Assembly: GCA_029379385.1 (NCBI GenBank)
Contig: CM055615.1
Span: 6,200,001-6,264,000, forward strand
DNA length: 64,000 nucleotides
From: Quillaja saponaria
Taxonomy: Eukaryota; Streptophyta; Magnoliopsida; Fabales; Quillajaceae
Direction of reading: 5' to 3'
Positions 1-11,684 of the stretch are shown piece after piece. How positions within the stretch are numbered: the first letter of the stretch is position 1; each line of letters starts with the position of its first letter. Under the pieces are notes generated by a model. That model worked only from the letters and a program-made list of their open reading frames with translations, was not told the origin of the DNA and did no database searches. Both the position numbers and the translations under genes were made by a program.

Positions 1-1147
1 AATAAGAAATTATAAATATCGAATATACATATTAAGAATTTTTATATATTGGTTCGATATAGGTTTAGTTTGGTAATGTTGTGTGTTTTAAAAGTCATTG
101 TAACTTTCATGTCGTCAAAAAGTCACAATAACCTTGTTTATTAAATTTTTACAAAATTTTTTTTTATACTATATTTTAATAGAATCAAAAACCGAGATCT
201 TGTCATTCTTTAAAAAATATAATCTTGATTTTAGAAAATATATCTATAAAATGTGAAATCCAATTCATTGGACAATCTAATCTATTCTTTATCTATAGAC
301 GTAGAAGACACGATTTATATTATAGTTCAAAGACACGATTTATTTGATCACCAAAATCTAATGACATTAAAAATTCTCACAAGTGGGCAGTTCATGTACA
401 AAAAGACATAAATATTATTTCAAACTTGTAATCATTCACACACAATCAAATTATTAATAAATTATCAAACTTAGTACAGACAAAGATAATATTTTTTAGT
501 GAGTTATTTTTTTTATTGCATTTAATGTAAATTATTGAGGCATTCTTCCAACAGCAAATATAATAATCAATCAAAATTAATAGATTCAAAGTTTAATAAT
601 TTCTACCACAAAAAATTTTAATAATTAATTTTAATTTAGTAGTTAAATGTGTTTAGACCCATTTATAAACATGTTGATATCTAATATTTTGGTCCTTTAA
701 GATTATATCAATTTTTAATTTGATTATCTAAGAATTTTTTCAGTCAATTTTATCTTTCAAGATTCAAAATTTTTTAATTAAGTTCAATTTTTTTTATCTT
801 CATGTTACAAATTAACAAAATAACTACACTTGACATAAAAATAATAAAGTACCAAATTGTTTTTATATTTTACTAAACTTTTTTGGTCATTTTATTATTA
901 AATTTTATAAAATTATTATATTTATGTATAACATATCATAAAAGAAACAAAAAGAGTACATTCAAGTCAGAACAAAAAAGTTTGTGAAAATTTTATTTTA
1001 CACGATTTTTGTGTAAAAGAAACATACCATCATCATTGATAATTAGTAGAACTACCATGTATTGTCTTTTTCGTTCAGATCATAAGGAGACAACATTTCT
1101 AAAAGAATCTTATTAGAACAAGACATAAGACCAATTTTTCTAATGGG
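1..1147 (+). repeat. Distal upstream flank of LOX copy A (duplicated segment)
   Basis: Non-coding AT-rich DNA. From about 170 onward it matches, with small indels, the stretch at about 60300-61345 upstream of LOX copy C. Shared landmarks are the CAATTCATTGGACAATCTAA block (about 260 and 60511), the run around GTGTACAAAAAGACA, and the end near ATAAGACCA..TTTTT. Homology stops at about 1147, where LINE sequence begins. In copy C this segment lies 1.5-2.5 kb before the ATG, so it is read as what remains of the far upstream region of LOX copy A. No gene is seen in it. Confidence 0.7.
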
Positions 1148-1167
1148 AGTCAGCCTTGCCAACAACC

Positions 1168-1619
1168 ATGAAACTCATTGCTTAGAACTGTTATGGGCTA
1201 GGGAACTTAAGGATAGTCAATGCTCTATACAATATGTGTAGATTGGAAGCTCCCAATGTAATCTTTCTGTTTGAAATTAGATTACAGAGTTTGGAGATGA
1301 AAAGAATAAAATTTAGACTTCAGTATCATAATGGAGTTTGGTGGGACTGTTTGGTTGAGGGAAGGTTTGGAAGTATAGCACTATTATGGGATGATAGTAT
1401 GAATGTGTAGCTTTTGTCTATGTTGTTGAATCATGTGGATACTGCAATTTATGATGATTTTGGTGTAGCTGTATGGAGGTGCACTGGGATCTATGATTGG
1501 CCAGAAGAAAGTAACAAACACAAAATGTTTAACCTGTTGTATAGGCTTTTTTTATTGAGCCAATTTCCTTGGCTTTGTTTTGGAAATTTTAATGAGGTTC
1601 TTAGTAACACGAAGAAGTT
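1168..1619 (+). pseudogene. LINE ORF2 endonuclease domain, N-terminal part
   Basis: The conceptual product starts MKLIA-stop-NCYGLGN, the counterpart of the WNCRGLGN opening of plant LINE apurinic-type endonucleases, with the Trp codon changed to TAG. Further on it reads YDWPEESNKHK and then FPWLCFGNFNEVLSN, matching the family's G.YG.P...K....L and WL..GDFNE signature with the catalytic Asp of DFNE replaced by Asn. The reading frame is broken at 1410 and at the Copia insertion. The region continues at 8230 on the other side of the Copia element. It is a dead domain, clearly identified by the order of motifs. Confidence 0.85.
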
Positions 1620-1624
1620 AGGGG
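1620..1624. repeat. Left target-site duplication (AGGGG) of the Copia element
   Basis: AGGGG at 1620-1624 is repeated exactly at 8225-8229, on the other side of the element. Removing the element and one copy rejoins the LINE endonuclease coding sequence. Confidence 0.9.
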
Positions 1625-2097
1625 TGTAATAATTATACAGATCTCACACATGAATTTATAACACATTAATAATAAAGTCTACGTACCTGACCCATAGCAG
1701 CAGATATGTAGAATCTCAAGCAAGCACGTCTCACTAGAATGCATATGTAGCTAGGTTTTCCTCTCCGTACTCTCTGTATTTACTGACAGCTTTCAATGGG
1801 ACAAGATATGCATGTTGAGAGAGGAGAGGAGACTTAACTATTTAATCTCAGATAAAACTCTAAGAATCATTCCATTAAAGACTCTTGAAGTCACTCAGCC
1901 TACACTTACTGCCAATCCACATCTAATCAAATAAAACATCTAATCATATAAAAAATGTGCTTAAACCTATCCCAAATGATCACATAAACTATATGGGCTT
2001 TTACTAGCATGTCTCAATTAGACCAAACCTTAAGTCCGTTTTATTATTAAAACAAAACTATATAATTAATGGTAACCCACATATAAAATTTCTAATA
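1625..2097 (-). repeat. 3' LTR of the Copia element
   Basis: 473 bp direct repeat of 7750-8224 with scattered substitutions and small indels. Shared stretches include AAGTCTACGTACCTGACCCA and CTCTGTATTTACTGACAGCT. On the plus strand it runs TGTAATAATT to TTTCTAATA, whereas the other LTR ends in TTTCTAACA. The terminal CA is therefore mutated here. Confidence 0.92.
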
Positions 2098-2639
2098 TTC
2101 TCTCACTTGGGCAACATCAATTGTAGTTTTACAATTTTGAAAAACATATTTTTAGAAAATGACTCTTGAGCAAGGTATAACTTTTATGTAGCCACAATTT
2201 TAAAAGAAAAAACTTTGGCCCTGAAACGCACTTCAAACAATCCAGCCCAATTAAGTTATTAACATCGAATCATGGTAATCATTGTACCACTTAAACGACA
2301 CAAGACCAATCTATAGTTACAAATGCCAACAACCTAATCTACAATGGATCTAGATGTTGTAGTGTAGCAAGAAAATAACATCTAAATGTGATCAATATAT
2401 GCTATTTTCATTATCGATCCTCCAGGTGATTTCATTAAAACTAGATGCTTCCAAAGCATTAGAAATCACTTAAGCTTAATTTTAAGCTTGTATGTCTCAA
2501 CAACCACCTCGAGATATCTAGTTAGTGTCATTTGAGACATACCTCCCAATTGACAAAAATCGTCATACTTAAGATAAACACAAAGTCTTAAGATGTTAAT
2601 GCAATGACATGTCATATATAAATAACCATATGTGCACAT

Positions 2640-5400
2640 ATAATATCAATCATATCATAATAAAAATAACTATAATTTTCATTAATAAAACATACCATCT
2701 AACAATGATATAAGTAAAACTTAGGTCACAAAATAGCATACATAATATGCTAACTTTGAACAAAACAAAGCAAACTCCCATTAACCAAAAAACATCAAAT
2801 GACTCCACAATACTCACGTTATCAACATGACTTTTGAAAACCCAAATCTTAAGTTTTTTGATTAAAGGATCTGCCAACAGTTTACTATATCAATATGTTC
2901 AAATACAATGTCTCATTTTTTCATAAAATATATAGTCATAGCCTCTCGATACACTAGAAATCTTATTGTTCTTTAAGAAGAACATGGTAGAACTATTGTT
3001 ATAATAGATCTTAAGTAGTTTAAAATCGAGACAACCACATAAAGATAAATTATCATGTTCTTCAACCACATACCATGCTTGTATAGTGAAAGAAGCTTTT
3101 ACTTGGAACAATTCCAAATACAGCTCCCAAAATTAACATGAAAATATATCATGAAGTGGATTTAAGATCATCTTTGCAAATAGCAAAGTTAGAATCAGAG
3201 TAACCAATTAATTTAAGGATGATTAATCATTTTATGCATTAGCATAAAAACTTTAGTTCTCTGTAAATACTTTATAACTTAAGTTCTGATCCTGGGTTTA
3301 ACTGTGTCAAAAACTCCCACTGCAAAAGTAATGTCAGAGCTAGTACAAACCAAAGCATACAAGCTTCTAACTGCACTAGTATGAAACACTTTTCTCATGG
3401 ACTTTCTCTGAAACTTATTAACGAGACACTAATTTAAACTAAACTTGTCACTTTTAATAACAGGCCTATCCCCAGTCTTGTATTTGTACACATTGAACTT
3501 ATACAACACTATATCAATATAGGTTTACTAGAGAAGACATAACAAGGGTGAGATTTATTTTGGTGTATCTTAACACCAAGAACAAAAGATGTTTCCCCAA
3601 GATCCTTCATGCCAAAGGCTTAGACAAAATCAACTTTTCTCACAAAATAAGTTAATGTCACTATTGACAATAAGCAAGATAGCATTGACTATTATCAGGA
3701 TATGATAAACCTGTTGCCACTAACTTTAAGGTATATTCATTAAATCAGTGCCACTATATCAATATGATAAACTAGCTCCCACTTACCTTAATGTATATTC
3801 ATTTATCAACCTTATTCTTCACATAACTATAAAAGGTGACTATCTCATCAAAATTTCAATAACCATTATCTAGGATGCTTGTATGAGACCATTTGATTGA
3901 TTTGTTGAACATACAAATAATATTATTATCTTCATTCTATATGAAACCTTCACCATGTAAACGTGCTTTATAAGGTTTTCATTCAAGAAAAATATTTTCA
4001 CATCCATCTGAAATAACTCAAGGTTGATAAATATGTCACTAAGGTCATGATCACCCAAAAGAATTTTATTTATTTATTATATTATTATTTTAGTTGAGAT
4101 AGTAGAGAAAGTCTCACTAAAAAGACACATTCTTTTTGAGTGAAAAACCCTCGATTACAAGCTTTACTTTGAAACACTAAATCTCCTAATTTGAATTATT
4201 CTTAATCTTATAAATCTACTTGCACCTAATGAGTATATAAAACCATGGAAGTTCAACCAACTCCCATATACCATTATTTATGATGGACTATATCATATCT
4301 AACATGGCATCAATCCACATTCCCAACAGTAGGCTAGAGACAGGTGCTTGTGCAACTGTATTCTAATGTTAAGGAACTACACCAGAAGCAAGTGAGACAA
4401 TTTTAATGAGAATAGATAATGTAATTTCAATTATTCTTAACTTCTCCCCATCACCTATTCTCACCACATTTACAGGTGATGTAGTTAGTGACAAGATATA
4501 TAAGTGAAGTATGACAAATTTATTTTTCTTTCTTTTCTAGTAGTTGAAAACCTTTTCAACTCAATGAATCAAATTCTAAGAATTTAGCAGTGTAAGATAC
4601 TACTATATTGGTTCCATGTGTGGATAGAACATATCTCCCTTTAAGTGATTTGGATAACTAGTAAAGTAACAGTGAGTAGAAAATATGATGATTTTCTTCT
4701 CATTTGTGTTATATATTTTTATTTCAGTTTGACAACCTTAGATATGAAAAAGGTTCAAACAAGATTTTCTCTCAATCCATAACTCAAAAATATATTTTAA
4801 ACCTTGATTTACTAGTAACCCGATTATTTAGGGACTTTACTCAAAAAGTATTCAGGAAAGTTTAACACATTCATCATATTTCTAATCATGTCCTTAAAAG
4901 TACGAGTACGCCTTTCGGCCATAATACTTGTTCAGGGCTACTAAGCATGATATAATGGGTTAAAAACCCACACTCTAATATGTACCTAGCAAACAATCTC
5001 ATGTCTATCAACATCATGTTTTCCATAATACTACCACCACAGTCAGATCTTAAAGTTTTAATAACTTTCCCGAATTGTAAGTTCAACTTCAATTTAAAAA
5101 ATTTTCAAGACAATCAAAATTTTACTTAATCTAGTATAGAAACCAAAACGGGAAAAGTTATCAATGAAAATGAAAAAAATATATATGTATATATATTTTC
5201 ATGCCAATCGGTGGAATAAAATTCACTAAAATCAGTGTGAAAAATCTCTAAGAGACTTGAACTATTAGCTTCCCCATTTTTCATTAATTTAGTCAATTTA
5301 CTCCTAACGTAATTAACCCAAAACTTTAAGTTTCCAAAAATAAGTAAGGGAAAATAACATCATTTATGAGATTTTCAACTCTTTCCCTTAAAATTGACCT
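2640..5400 (-). pseudogene. Copia pol relic (integrase, reverse transcriptase, RNase H)
   Basis: Minus-strand fragments match Copia polyprotein in the right order. At 4886-5092 is KVIKTLRSDCGG with downstream ECG...HY and SPEQ, the integrase core. At 3870-4058 is LELFQMDVKIFFLNENL, the Copia RT motif (usually QMDVKTAFLNG). Near 3550-3640 is FGMKDLGETSFVLGVKI, the RT connection. At 2899-3117 is IYYNNSSTMFFLKNNKISS, equivalent to the RNase H CDNSAA..F..NN. At 2840-2877 is MADPLIKKL, the end of RNase H. Frameshifts and stops separate all pieces, so no functional protein is possible. The gag region was not recognised. Confidence 0.88.
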
Positions 5401-6181
5401 AGATGTTTATGCTAAAACATTTAGGATTTTTCTTTAATTAGAAATATTTTGGAAATAAATTTTCTTAGTATGAAATGAGGAGTATTACATTTGGAGGAGT
5501 TAAATACATCCACCAAAATTTTTAAAATTTAAAGCATTTATACTTTAAATTACCCAAATCAAAAATAAAATGATCATTTTTTTTTTTAGCGAGGAAATTA
5601 AAATCAAATTCCACCTATATGGTTAAAATGAATACTCCAATGAATCCACTTTGACGTCATTCCAGACTCAAGGTTTTACCTTTAATTCGCTTAGGTTCTT
5701 TCTAAACATAATTCTTAGTTTTATAACAAAGACATGAATTTAAGGCAATATGCCTTCACATAACCTCTCATACTTCACTAGAAGCACATTAGGTCCATTT
5801 TCATGATAGACTTAGAATCGCCCACATTAGATTTTGACAGTTACCATGTTTTTTAGCATCCTGAGATTTCTTATGATAAGTATGTTTCAATTTACCATAA
5901 AGGTACTTGCTAAAACTACGTTTGAACTAAAAAAAGTTAAAAGTCACCTTCAATTTTGAACAAACCACTCATAAGGTGTTAAGAGATAGACATTTTGAGG
6001 TGGATAAGGCTTAACATATTAGATTTTTCCCATTTTCCAAAAACTTATTTCTAAATATCAATGCTAACAACAAATGTCATTATTCAAAATAAAAGAATGC
6101 AACATGTCAAAGAATCAGAGTAATTAATAACAAATATAAAACTTATTATTCATGATTCCAATACGTATCATTGCAAACTCC

Positions 6182-6660
6182 CTTTTGGGTAGATAATGTA
6201 ACATGCCATTAAGATCTTACTTCAACCTAAGAAACCGAAACACGAGAGCATCCCAGGTTTCAAAAAGTTCATCCCCTTTGGGCAGATAAACTTTCTAAGT
6301 CAGGAATCAAAATGGGTACTAAATGATCAATAATAAGAAATTATTTTACATGAATCCAAAGTACATCATTACAAACTCTCCTTTGTGCAGAGAATGAAAT
6401 ATGCTATTAAGATCACATGATCAACCCATGAAATTAAAATTAGACTATCCTAGCTTTTGAAAAGTCTATCCCCTTTGCGCAGATAAACCTTTTAGGCTAG
6501 TATACCCTAAACCATATGTTTCATGTATTTTTCAAAATTAAAGTATATAATAACCCTCTTTGGACAGGAAATTATATACAATAATTTAAGAAACATCTCG
6601 TACTATAGCTTTTGAAAATCCCACAAATCTATATAGATAGACCACTTTGGTGGCAACCAC
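6182..6660 (-). repeat. Periodic direct repeats in the Copia leader region
   Basis: A box resembling CCTTTGGGCAGATAA recurs at about 6182, 6275, 6380, 6472, 6557 and (weak) 6644, so the spacing is 85-105 bp. Flanking sequence also repeats in alternation: a CATTACAAACTC type unit and an AAAAGT.TATCC type unit. The repeats lie between the minus-strand 5' LTR/primer site (7736-8224) and the integrase relic, which is where the untranslated leader and gag would be. No protein was recognised here. Confidence 0.6.
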
Positions 6661-7735
6661 CTATATAAACCTATAAGATTTCTAAAGCCGAGAAAATTTA
6701 ATTACTCCAATTTATCATTCTTAATTGAAATACTATTCAAAAGTATCTCAAAGGATCACTTAATGCATGTTGTAAATTTTAAACAAAATTAAATCAAAAT
6801 AAAAGTTTCTACTAATAAATGTTTTAAAAAGATGAGAGTACGATAATATTTATCTCTAATTAGGGAGAGTACCTACTATTTTTAGTTTCAAAACATATAA
6901 AACATATAAATCCAATAAGTTTCAACATTTATATATGTGCAATTATATTAGTTTTAAACATAACAAAATAGCATATACTAATACTATAATTTATGCACAT
7001 AATTTTTCAAATATAACAATACTATAAAATTGGAAAATTCAAATAAAAAATATCATAAAAAATTCAATTGGAGAATACCACTAGAGGGCCGAGGGTGAAC
7101 CTCACTTTTTATTGGTGCAAGTAGGCTTCGTTTAAGACAGGTTGACAGCTTCTTCAACCTCTATCTGGGTCAACTTGACCCGTTCTGGAGTGTATACGGA
7201 TCTTTTTGACCCATTTTCAGAAAAGTGGGATTTTCACCATAATTTTTATGGTTTTTCTCAAAAACTTTGTATGGGTTTTGTTTTAAATTAGTATTCTAAC
7301 AAAAACCCTCTAATAATTTAATGTTATATATCAAGAAAAATTACCAGTCAATTAAAATTGAAAAATTATTAACCCTAACTTGAACCCGAAAGGGTTTTAA
7401 TTCGAATTTCTAAAAAATATGTGATTTCACATATTCAATTTAGTTTCTAATGAGTATAGAAACATGCTATAGACAAAACCCATGATCATAATAGATCAAA
7501 ACAACATGAAATCATAACTTTTATAATCCAAAAATAAAAATTCGTTTTTATGTTAAAGATATATTTGGAATTCCTCTTTAAAGATATTTTGAAGAGGAAC
7601 AAAACCCTTAATATTTGGAATTCAATTTCATACATATAAGGTTTCAATTTTTGATTTTGAAAATCTGACTTAAATGTACCCTATTATTTTATATCAATTA
7701 AATAAATTCCAAGGTTCTAAATCCATGTAAATTAG

Positions 7736-7748
7736 GTTCTGATATCAC
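7736..7748 (-). other. Copia primer binding site (tRNA-Met type)
   Basis: Plus strand GGTTCTGATATCA is the reverse complement of TGATATCAGAACC, a variant of TGGTATCAGAGCC, the usual plant Copia site complementary to initiator tRNA-Met. It sits directly inside the right LTR and fixes the element's orientation as minus. Confidence 0.8.
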
Positions 7749-7749
7749 A

Positions 7750-8224
7750 TGTAATAATTATACAGGATCTCATACATGAATTTAGAACACATTAATAATA
7801 AAGTCTACGTACCTGACCCATAGCAGCGGATATGTAGAACCTTAAACAAGCACGCCTCACTATAATGCATATATAGCCAGGTATTTCTTTCCACACTCTC
7901 TGTATTTACTGACAGCTTTCAATAGGGCAAGATATGCATGTTGAGAGAGGAGAGGAAACCTAGCTATTTAATCTCAGATAAAACTCTAAGAGTCCTTCCA
8001 TTAAAGACTCTTAAAGTCACTCAGCCTACACTTACTACTAATCCACATCTAATTAGATAAAACATTTAATTAGATAAGAAATGTGCTTAAGCCTTATTCC
8101 AAATGATCACATAAACTATATGGACTTTTACCAGCACATCTCAATTGGACCAAACCTTAAGCCTATTTTATTATCAAAACAAAACTATATAATTAATGGT
8201 AGCCCACACATGAAATTTCTAACA
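7750..8224 (-). repeat. 5' LTR of the Copia element
   Basis: 475 bp direct repeat of 1625-2097. It begins TGTAATAATTATACAGG on the plus strand and ends TTTCTAACA, followed by the AGGGG target duplication at 8225-8229. Confidence 0.92.
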
Positions 8225-8229
8225 AGGGG

Positions 8230-8880
8230 GTGCATTGAAGTCGATCAAATGCAAAGATTCAATGATACTATACAAGACTTGAATTTTCTTGATCTTGGAT
8301 ATTCTTAGAATCCATATACATGGTCAAATGGAAGGGCATATCACTCAAACATTCAAGAAAGGCTTGGCCGATACCTTGAAACACAAGAGTGGTTGAATAT
8401 TTTCATAGCGGCTAAGGTGACACATCTAACTCTCTATCATAGCGATCATGCTCCTATTTTCTAATTAACTAAAACTCTGATAAGAGATCAAAGAGGCAGC
8501 AAAAAGAAGTTTCGGTTTGAAGCAATGTGGCTGAGGAATGAGAATTGTAGTAATGTGGTTACTTGGGCATAGTCTATTTACCCAGGATGTGTTACAATGA
8601 AAATTGCTACAAGCTCACAAGCTTTATTGGTGTAGGAGAGGAAGGAGTTTAGAAATGTTACAAAAAACATGAAGAGCTTGGAGAAATGTTTGGCTCTCTT
8701 TCAACAAGGTCCTCAAACCGAGGTGAAAGTTGGTGAACAGAGAAGGGTATCACAAGATATTAGTGAACTTCTTAGTCGGGATAAGATTATGTGGCATCAA
8801 TGGTCAATAGCAGTATGGCTAAGAGCAGGAGATAAAAATACGAGTTCTTTCCATAAGAAAGCTTCTCAATGAAAGAGGCA
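8230..8880 (+). pseudogene. LINE ORF2 endonuclease C-terminal part and linker
   Basis: Continues the endonuclease after the Copia insert. CIEVDQMQRFNDTIQDLNF..DLGYS, then a stop, then NPYTWSNGR, matches the family's M..F...I....L.DLG..G..FTWSN order. HSDHAPIF near 8440 corresponds to the terminal SDH.P catalytic motif. The linker IMWHQWSIAVWLRAGDKNTSSFHKKAS at 8789-8872 is the familiar QRS...WL..GD.NT.FFH..A motif that precedes LINE reverse transcriptase. Three or more in-frame stops are present. Confidence 0.87.
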
Positions 8881-8999
8881 AATTATATTTCTTATATTCA
8901 AGATGATCATGGAAAATTTTCAGGAAGCATGAGGATATTGTTCGGGTATTGAAAGTCTATTTCACTGATATTTTCACATCACAAACTCCCAGTGATATG

Positions 9000-9957
9000 G
9001 ACATGGCTATAGAAGCAATCAAAGGTAGGGTTACGACTAAACATAAATAATCATCTTTTGATAGAAATTAGTAGGTTAAGGTCATTAATGCTCTTAATCA
9101 AATGCATCCTCAAAAGGCCCCAAGACCAAATGGTATTCCTGCTTTATTTTACCAAAATGTTTGGAGATTTTTTTGGAGATGATGTTATTTGTTTAGTCTT
9201 GAATGTCCTACATAATGATGTGAACCCGAATTTTTTGAATCATACTTTTATTACACTCAATCCTGAGGTAAAGCAGCCCAAATTTGCTAGAGTTTCAACC
9301 TATTAGCCTTTGTAATGTCATTTTCAAGATTATTATGAAGACAATTGCTAATAGGATGAAAACTATCCTTCCTCGAATTATTTTTGAAACCAAAATTCAT
9401 TTGTTCTTGTTTGTCTTATTATGGATTATGCTTTAATTGCTTTTGAGGTTTTCCATTATATGAAAAAGAAGAGTACAAGAAAGAAAAGGTATATGCCTTT
9501 TAAACTGGATATGGCAAAAACATATGACAGAGTTGAATGGGAGTTTTTACGAGCCACTATGATCAAAATGGGTTTTGCTGAAAATTGGGTAAACCTTATT
9601 ATGAGATGTGTAACTACTATTTCCTACTCTTTATTCATAAATGGTGAACCTAGTGCTTCTTTCTAGCCTTATAGAGGTTTATGACAAGGAGACCCTCTCT
9701 CACCATATCTTTTCTTGCTAGTAGCTGAAGTGTTTTCAAGGCTAATTCAAAATACAGAGTTGACAGGATCTCTTTCAGGAATAAGAGTAGCTTCTCGAGC
9801 ACCCTCAATTAGCTGTTTGTTCTTTGCAGATGATAGTCTTATTTTTTCTCGAGCAAATTACACTTCAGCTATCAAATTAAAGGAGATTTTGCAACTTTAT
9901 GAACATGCTTTAGGCCAAATTGTCAACCTAGAGAAATCAGAGCTTTCTTTTAGCTAA
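9000..9957 (+). pseudogene. LINE ORF2 reverse transcriptase relic
   Basis: Frames shift several times, but the RT motifs follow in order. These are an ISLCNVIFKIIMKTIANRMK-like RT segment near 9300, FKLDMAKTYDRVEWEFL (motif A, DMAKAYDRVEW type) at about 9500-9545, QGDPLSPYLFLLVAEVFS (motif B) near 9690-9735, and LFFADDSLIFSRA with the catalytic ADD (motif C) near 9820-9855. These are diagnostic of plant L1-type LINEs. The strong match and the in-frame stops (for example at 9664 and 9955) show an inactivated copy rather than a host gene. Confidence 0.92.
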
Positions 9958-11296
9958 AATGTAGATGAAAATTTAAAATCAAATGTCTAGGTTTGGATGG
10001 GGATAAAGGCAGTTAGAAGTCATACCAAATATTTAGGTTTACCGATAATTGTTGACAGATCAAAGAAACATTTGTTTGAAGGAGTTAAGGAGAGGAATTG
10101 AAAGAAAGTTAAAGGATAGAAAGAGAAACCATTATCCAAGGCAAGAAAAAAGGTGCTTATTAAATCAGTTGTTCAATCTATTCCTACATTGTAATGTCTT
10201 GTTTTAGATTGCCTGCAGGTGTTTGTAATCATCTTACTACAATTGTAAGCAATTTTTGGCCCAGGAAATGAAAAAAATAAATAAAAAAAATACTCCATTG
10301 GGTTAAATAGGATGATCTTTGTTTACCAAAAAAAAAAAAAAAAAAAAAAGGAGGACTGTGCTTTCAAAACTTTAATTGCTTCAACCTGGCTATGCTAGCA
10401 AAGCAAGCTTGGAGAATTCTCAAGGTACCAGATTCTTTGGTTGCAAAGGTGTTCCAGGCAAGGTACTTTCCCAGGGTGATTTCATAACTGCAAGGTTGGG
10501 CTTTCAACCAAGCTATACACGGAGATGTATATATGAAGTTAAGAATGTTATTGATAAAGAGAGTAGATGATTAATTGGGGATGGAAAGATAGCTAGAGTT
10601 TGGGAAGACAAGTGGTTACTAGAACAAAATGGTTTTAAACCATGGACGCCACCTACAATACTCCTACGAACAGCGTTGGTAAATGACCTCATTGATCAAG
10701 AACTGCAATGTTGGAATTATTGTTTAATCGATCAAATCTTTTTGCCTTTCAAAATTGAGCAAATTAAAAGAATCCCATTGTAAAAAGGACAACAAAGTGA
10801 TCAAGTCATAGGGCATGGGACGAAAGATGGGTGCTTTACAGTTCGAAGTGCTTATCATCAACAAACCACAGAACCAAGATGGTAACATAGCTTTGGGGTT
10901 TCTGATTTTGATATGATATGGGATCGAATATAGTGCTTGAAAGTACCAAAAGATCAAGCATTTCATTTGGAAAGTAACAAATGATACTTTCCCAATTCTA
11001 GCGAACTTGGCACGAATAGGAATTCAAATTGCTAGAAGCTTTCCAACTTGTGGTGCCTAGGAAACAAGCTTCCACGCCTTTGTGTAGCCAAATCCTAAAC
11101 CAAATTTGGAACAAGTTAAATATCTCTTTCCTAATCTTGATTGATAATTTTAGGGAATTATACTGAGAATTTTCAAAGAATGGGAACCGACCAAAATAGA
11201 AACTTTTGCTATCTTATCTTAGAATATTTGGAAAGCCATTTTGTTGTTTGAAGATAAATTATTCCACCGTACACACAAGTTCATAATAGCATTTAG
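9958..11296 (+). pseudogene. LINE ORF2 RT-thumb and zinc-finger linker region (decayed)
   Basis: Multi-frame remnants include YLGLPIIVDRSKK (the GLP thumb motif, about 10030-10075), IGDGKIARVWEDKWL-like sequence near 10575-10615 (the G.G..I..W.D.WL motif) and DGCFTVRSAYH near 10825-10860 (the zf-RVT DG.FSV.SAY motif). A run of about 24 A residues at 10328-10351 interrupts the sequence. No intact frame is longer than about 80 codons. Confidence 0.75.
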
Positions 11297-11379
11297 TTGT
11301 TAGAGGAGTACAGGAAGGAGAATGGTAGGAATATAGGAGATAAAGTTGTGGGCCATTTGGTAAAGTGGATTTCACCTCC

Positions 11380-11665
11380 ATCAAATATGTACAAGCTCAA
11401 TGTTGATGCAGCTTTATTTGAGAATGGAAAGGTAGGACTTGGAGCTATTATCATGGATTTTCAAGGAAACACTATTGGAGCAGGGACTTCAAGTGAGGGT
11501 ACATTTTTGAACCACACCTAGCAGAAACTTTGGCTCTAAGATTTGGTTTAAACTTTGCATGAGACTTGGGTATAAAGGAGGTCATTGCAAAAATGGATTG
11601 TCTAGTTCTCTATGATGCTCTCCAAAAAGATCAATTACTTTGGTGGATTGGTAAAAGATTGTAAA
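11380..11665 (+). pseudogene. LINE C-terminal RNase H-like domain
   Basis: The frame beginning SPPSNMYKLNVDAALFENGK and continuing GLGAIIMDFQGN is the RVT_3-type RNase H seen at the end of plant LINE ORF2 (W..P....KLN.DGA....G..G.G.I.RD..G). After a stop the match continues in another frame with LAETLALRFGLNFA and VIAKMDCLVLYDAL, corresponding to AE..AL..GL..A..LG...V..E.D. The catalytic Asp of NVDAA is kept. It ends just before the Gypsy LTR at 11685. Confidence 0.85.
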
Positions 11666-11684
11666 GATCTATTACCTGATTTTT

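Larger units (their letters stand above)
1625..8224 (-). mobile_element. Ty1/Copia LTR retrotransposon (6.6 kb, minus strand, decayed)
   Basis: Bounded by two similar LTRs (1625-2097 and 7750-8224), both beginning TGTAATAATTATACAG on the plus strand, and by a perfect 5 bp duplication AGGGG. The reverse complement of a tRNA-Met type primer site (GGTTCTGATATCA) lies just inside the right LTR, so the element reads right to left. A G-rich polypurine-like stretch (reverse complement of TTCTCTCACTTGG) abuts the left LTR. Pol relics are found in the order integrase, RT, RNase H toward the left LTR, as in Copia. Both LTRs have diverged and every domain has stops, so this is an old non-autonomous copy nested in the LINE. 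Confidence 0.93.
1148..11684 (+). mobile_element. Degenerate LINE (non-LTR retrotransposon), split by a Copia insertion
   Basis: An L1-type plant LINE with net length about 3.9 kb once the Copia insert at 1625-8224 is removed. The order of parts is endonuclease (1168-1619 and 8230-8460), linker, reverse transcriptase (about 9000-9957), a zinc-finger-like linker region (about 10800-11050) and RNase H (about 11380-11665). No ORF1 is seen and the left edge lies directly at the start of the ORF2 endonuclease, so it is probably 5' truncated. No 3' poly-A tail is visible because a Gypsy LTR begins at 11685. Stops and frameshifts occur throughout, and it cannot make a complete ORF2 protein. Confidence 0.85.
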
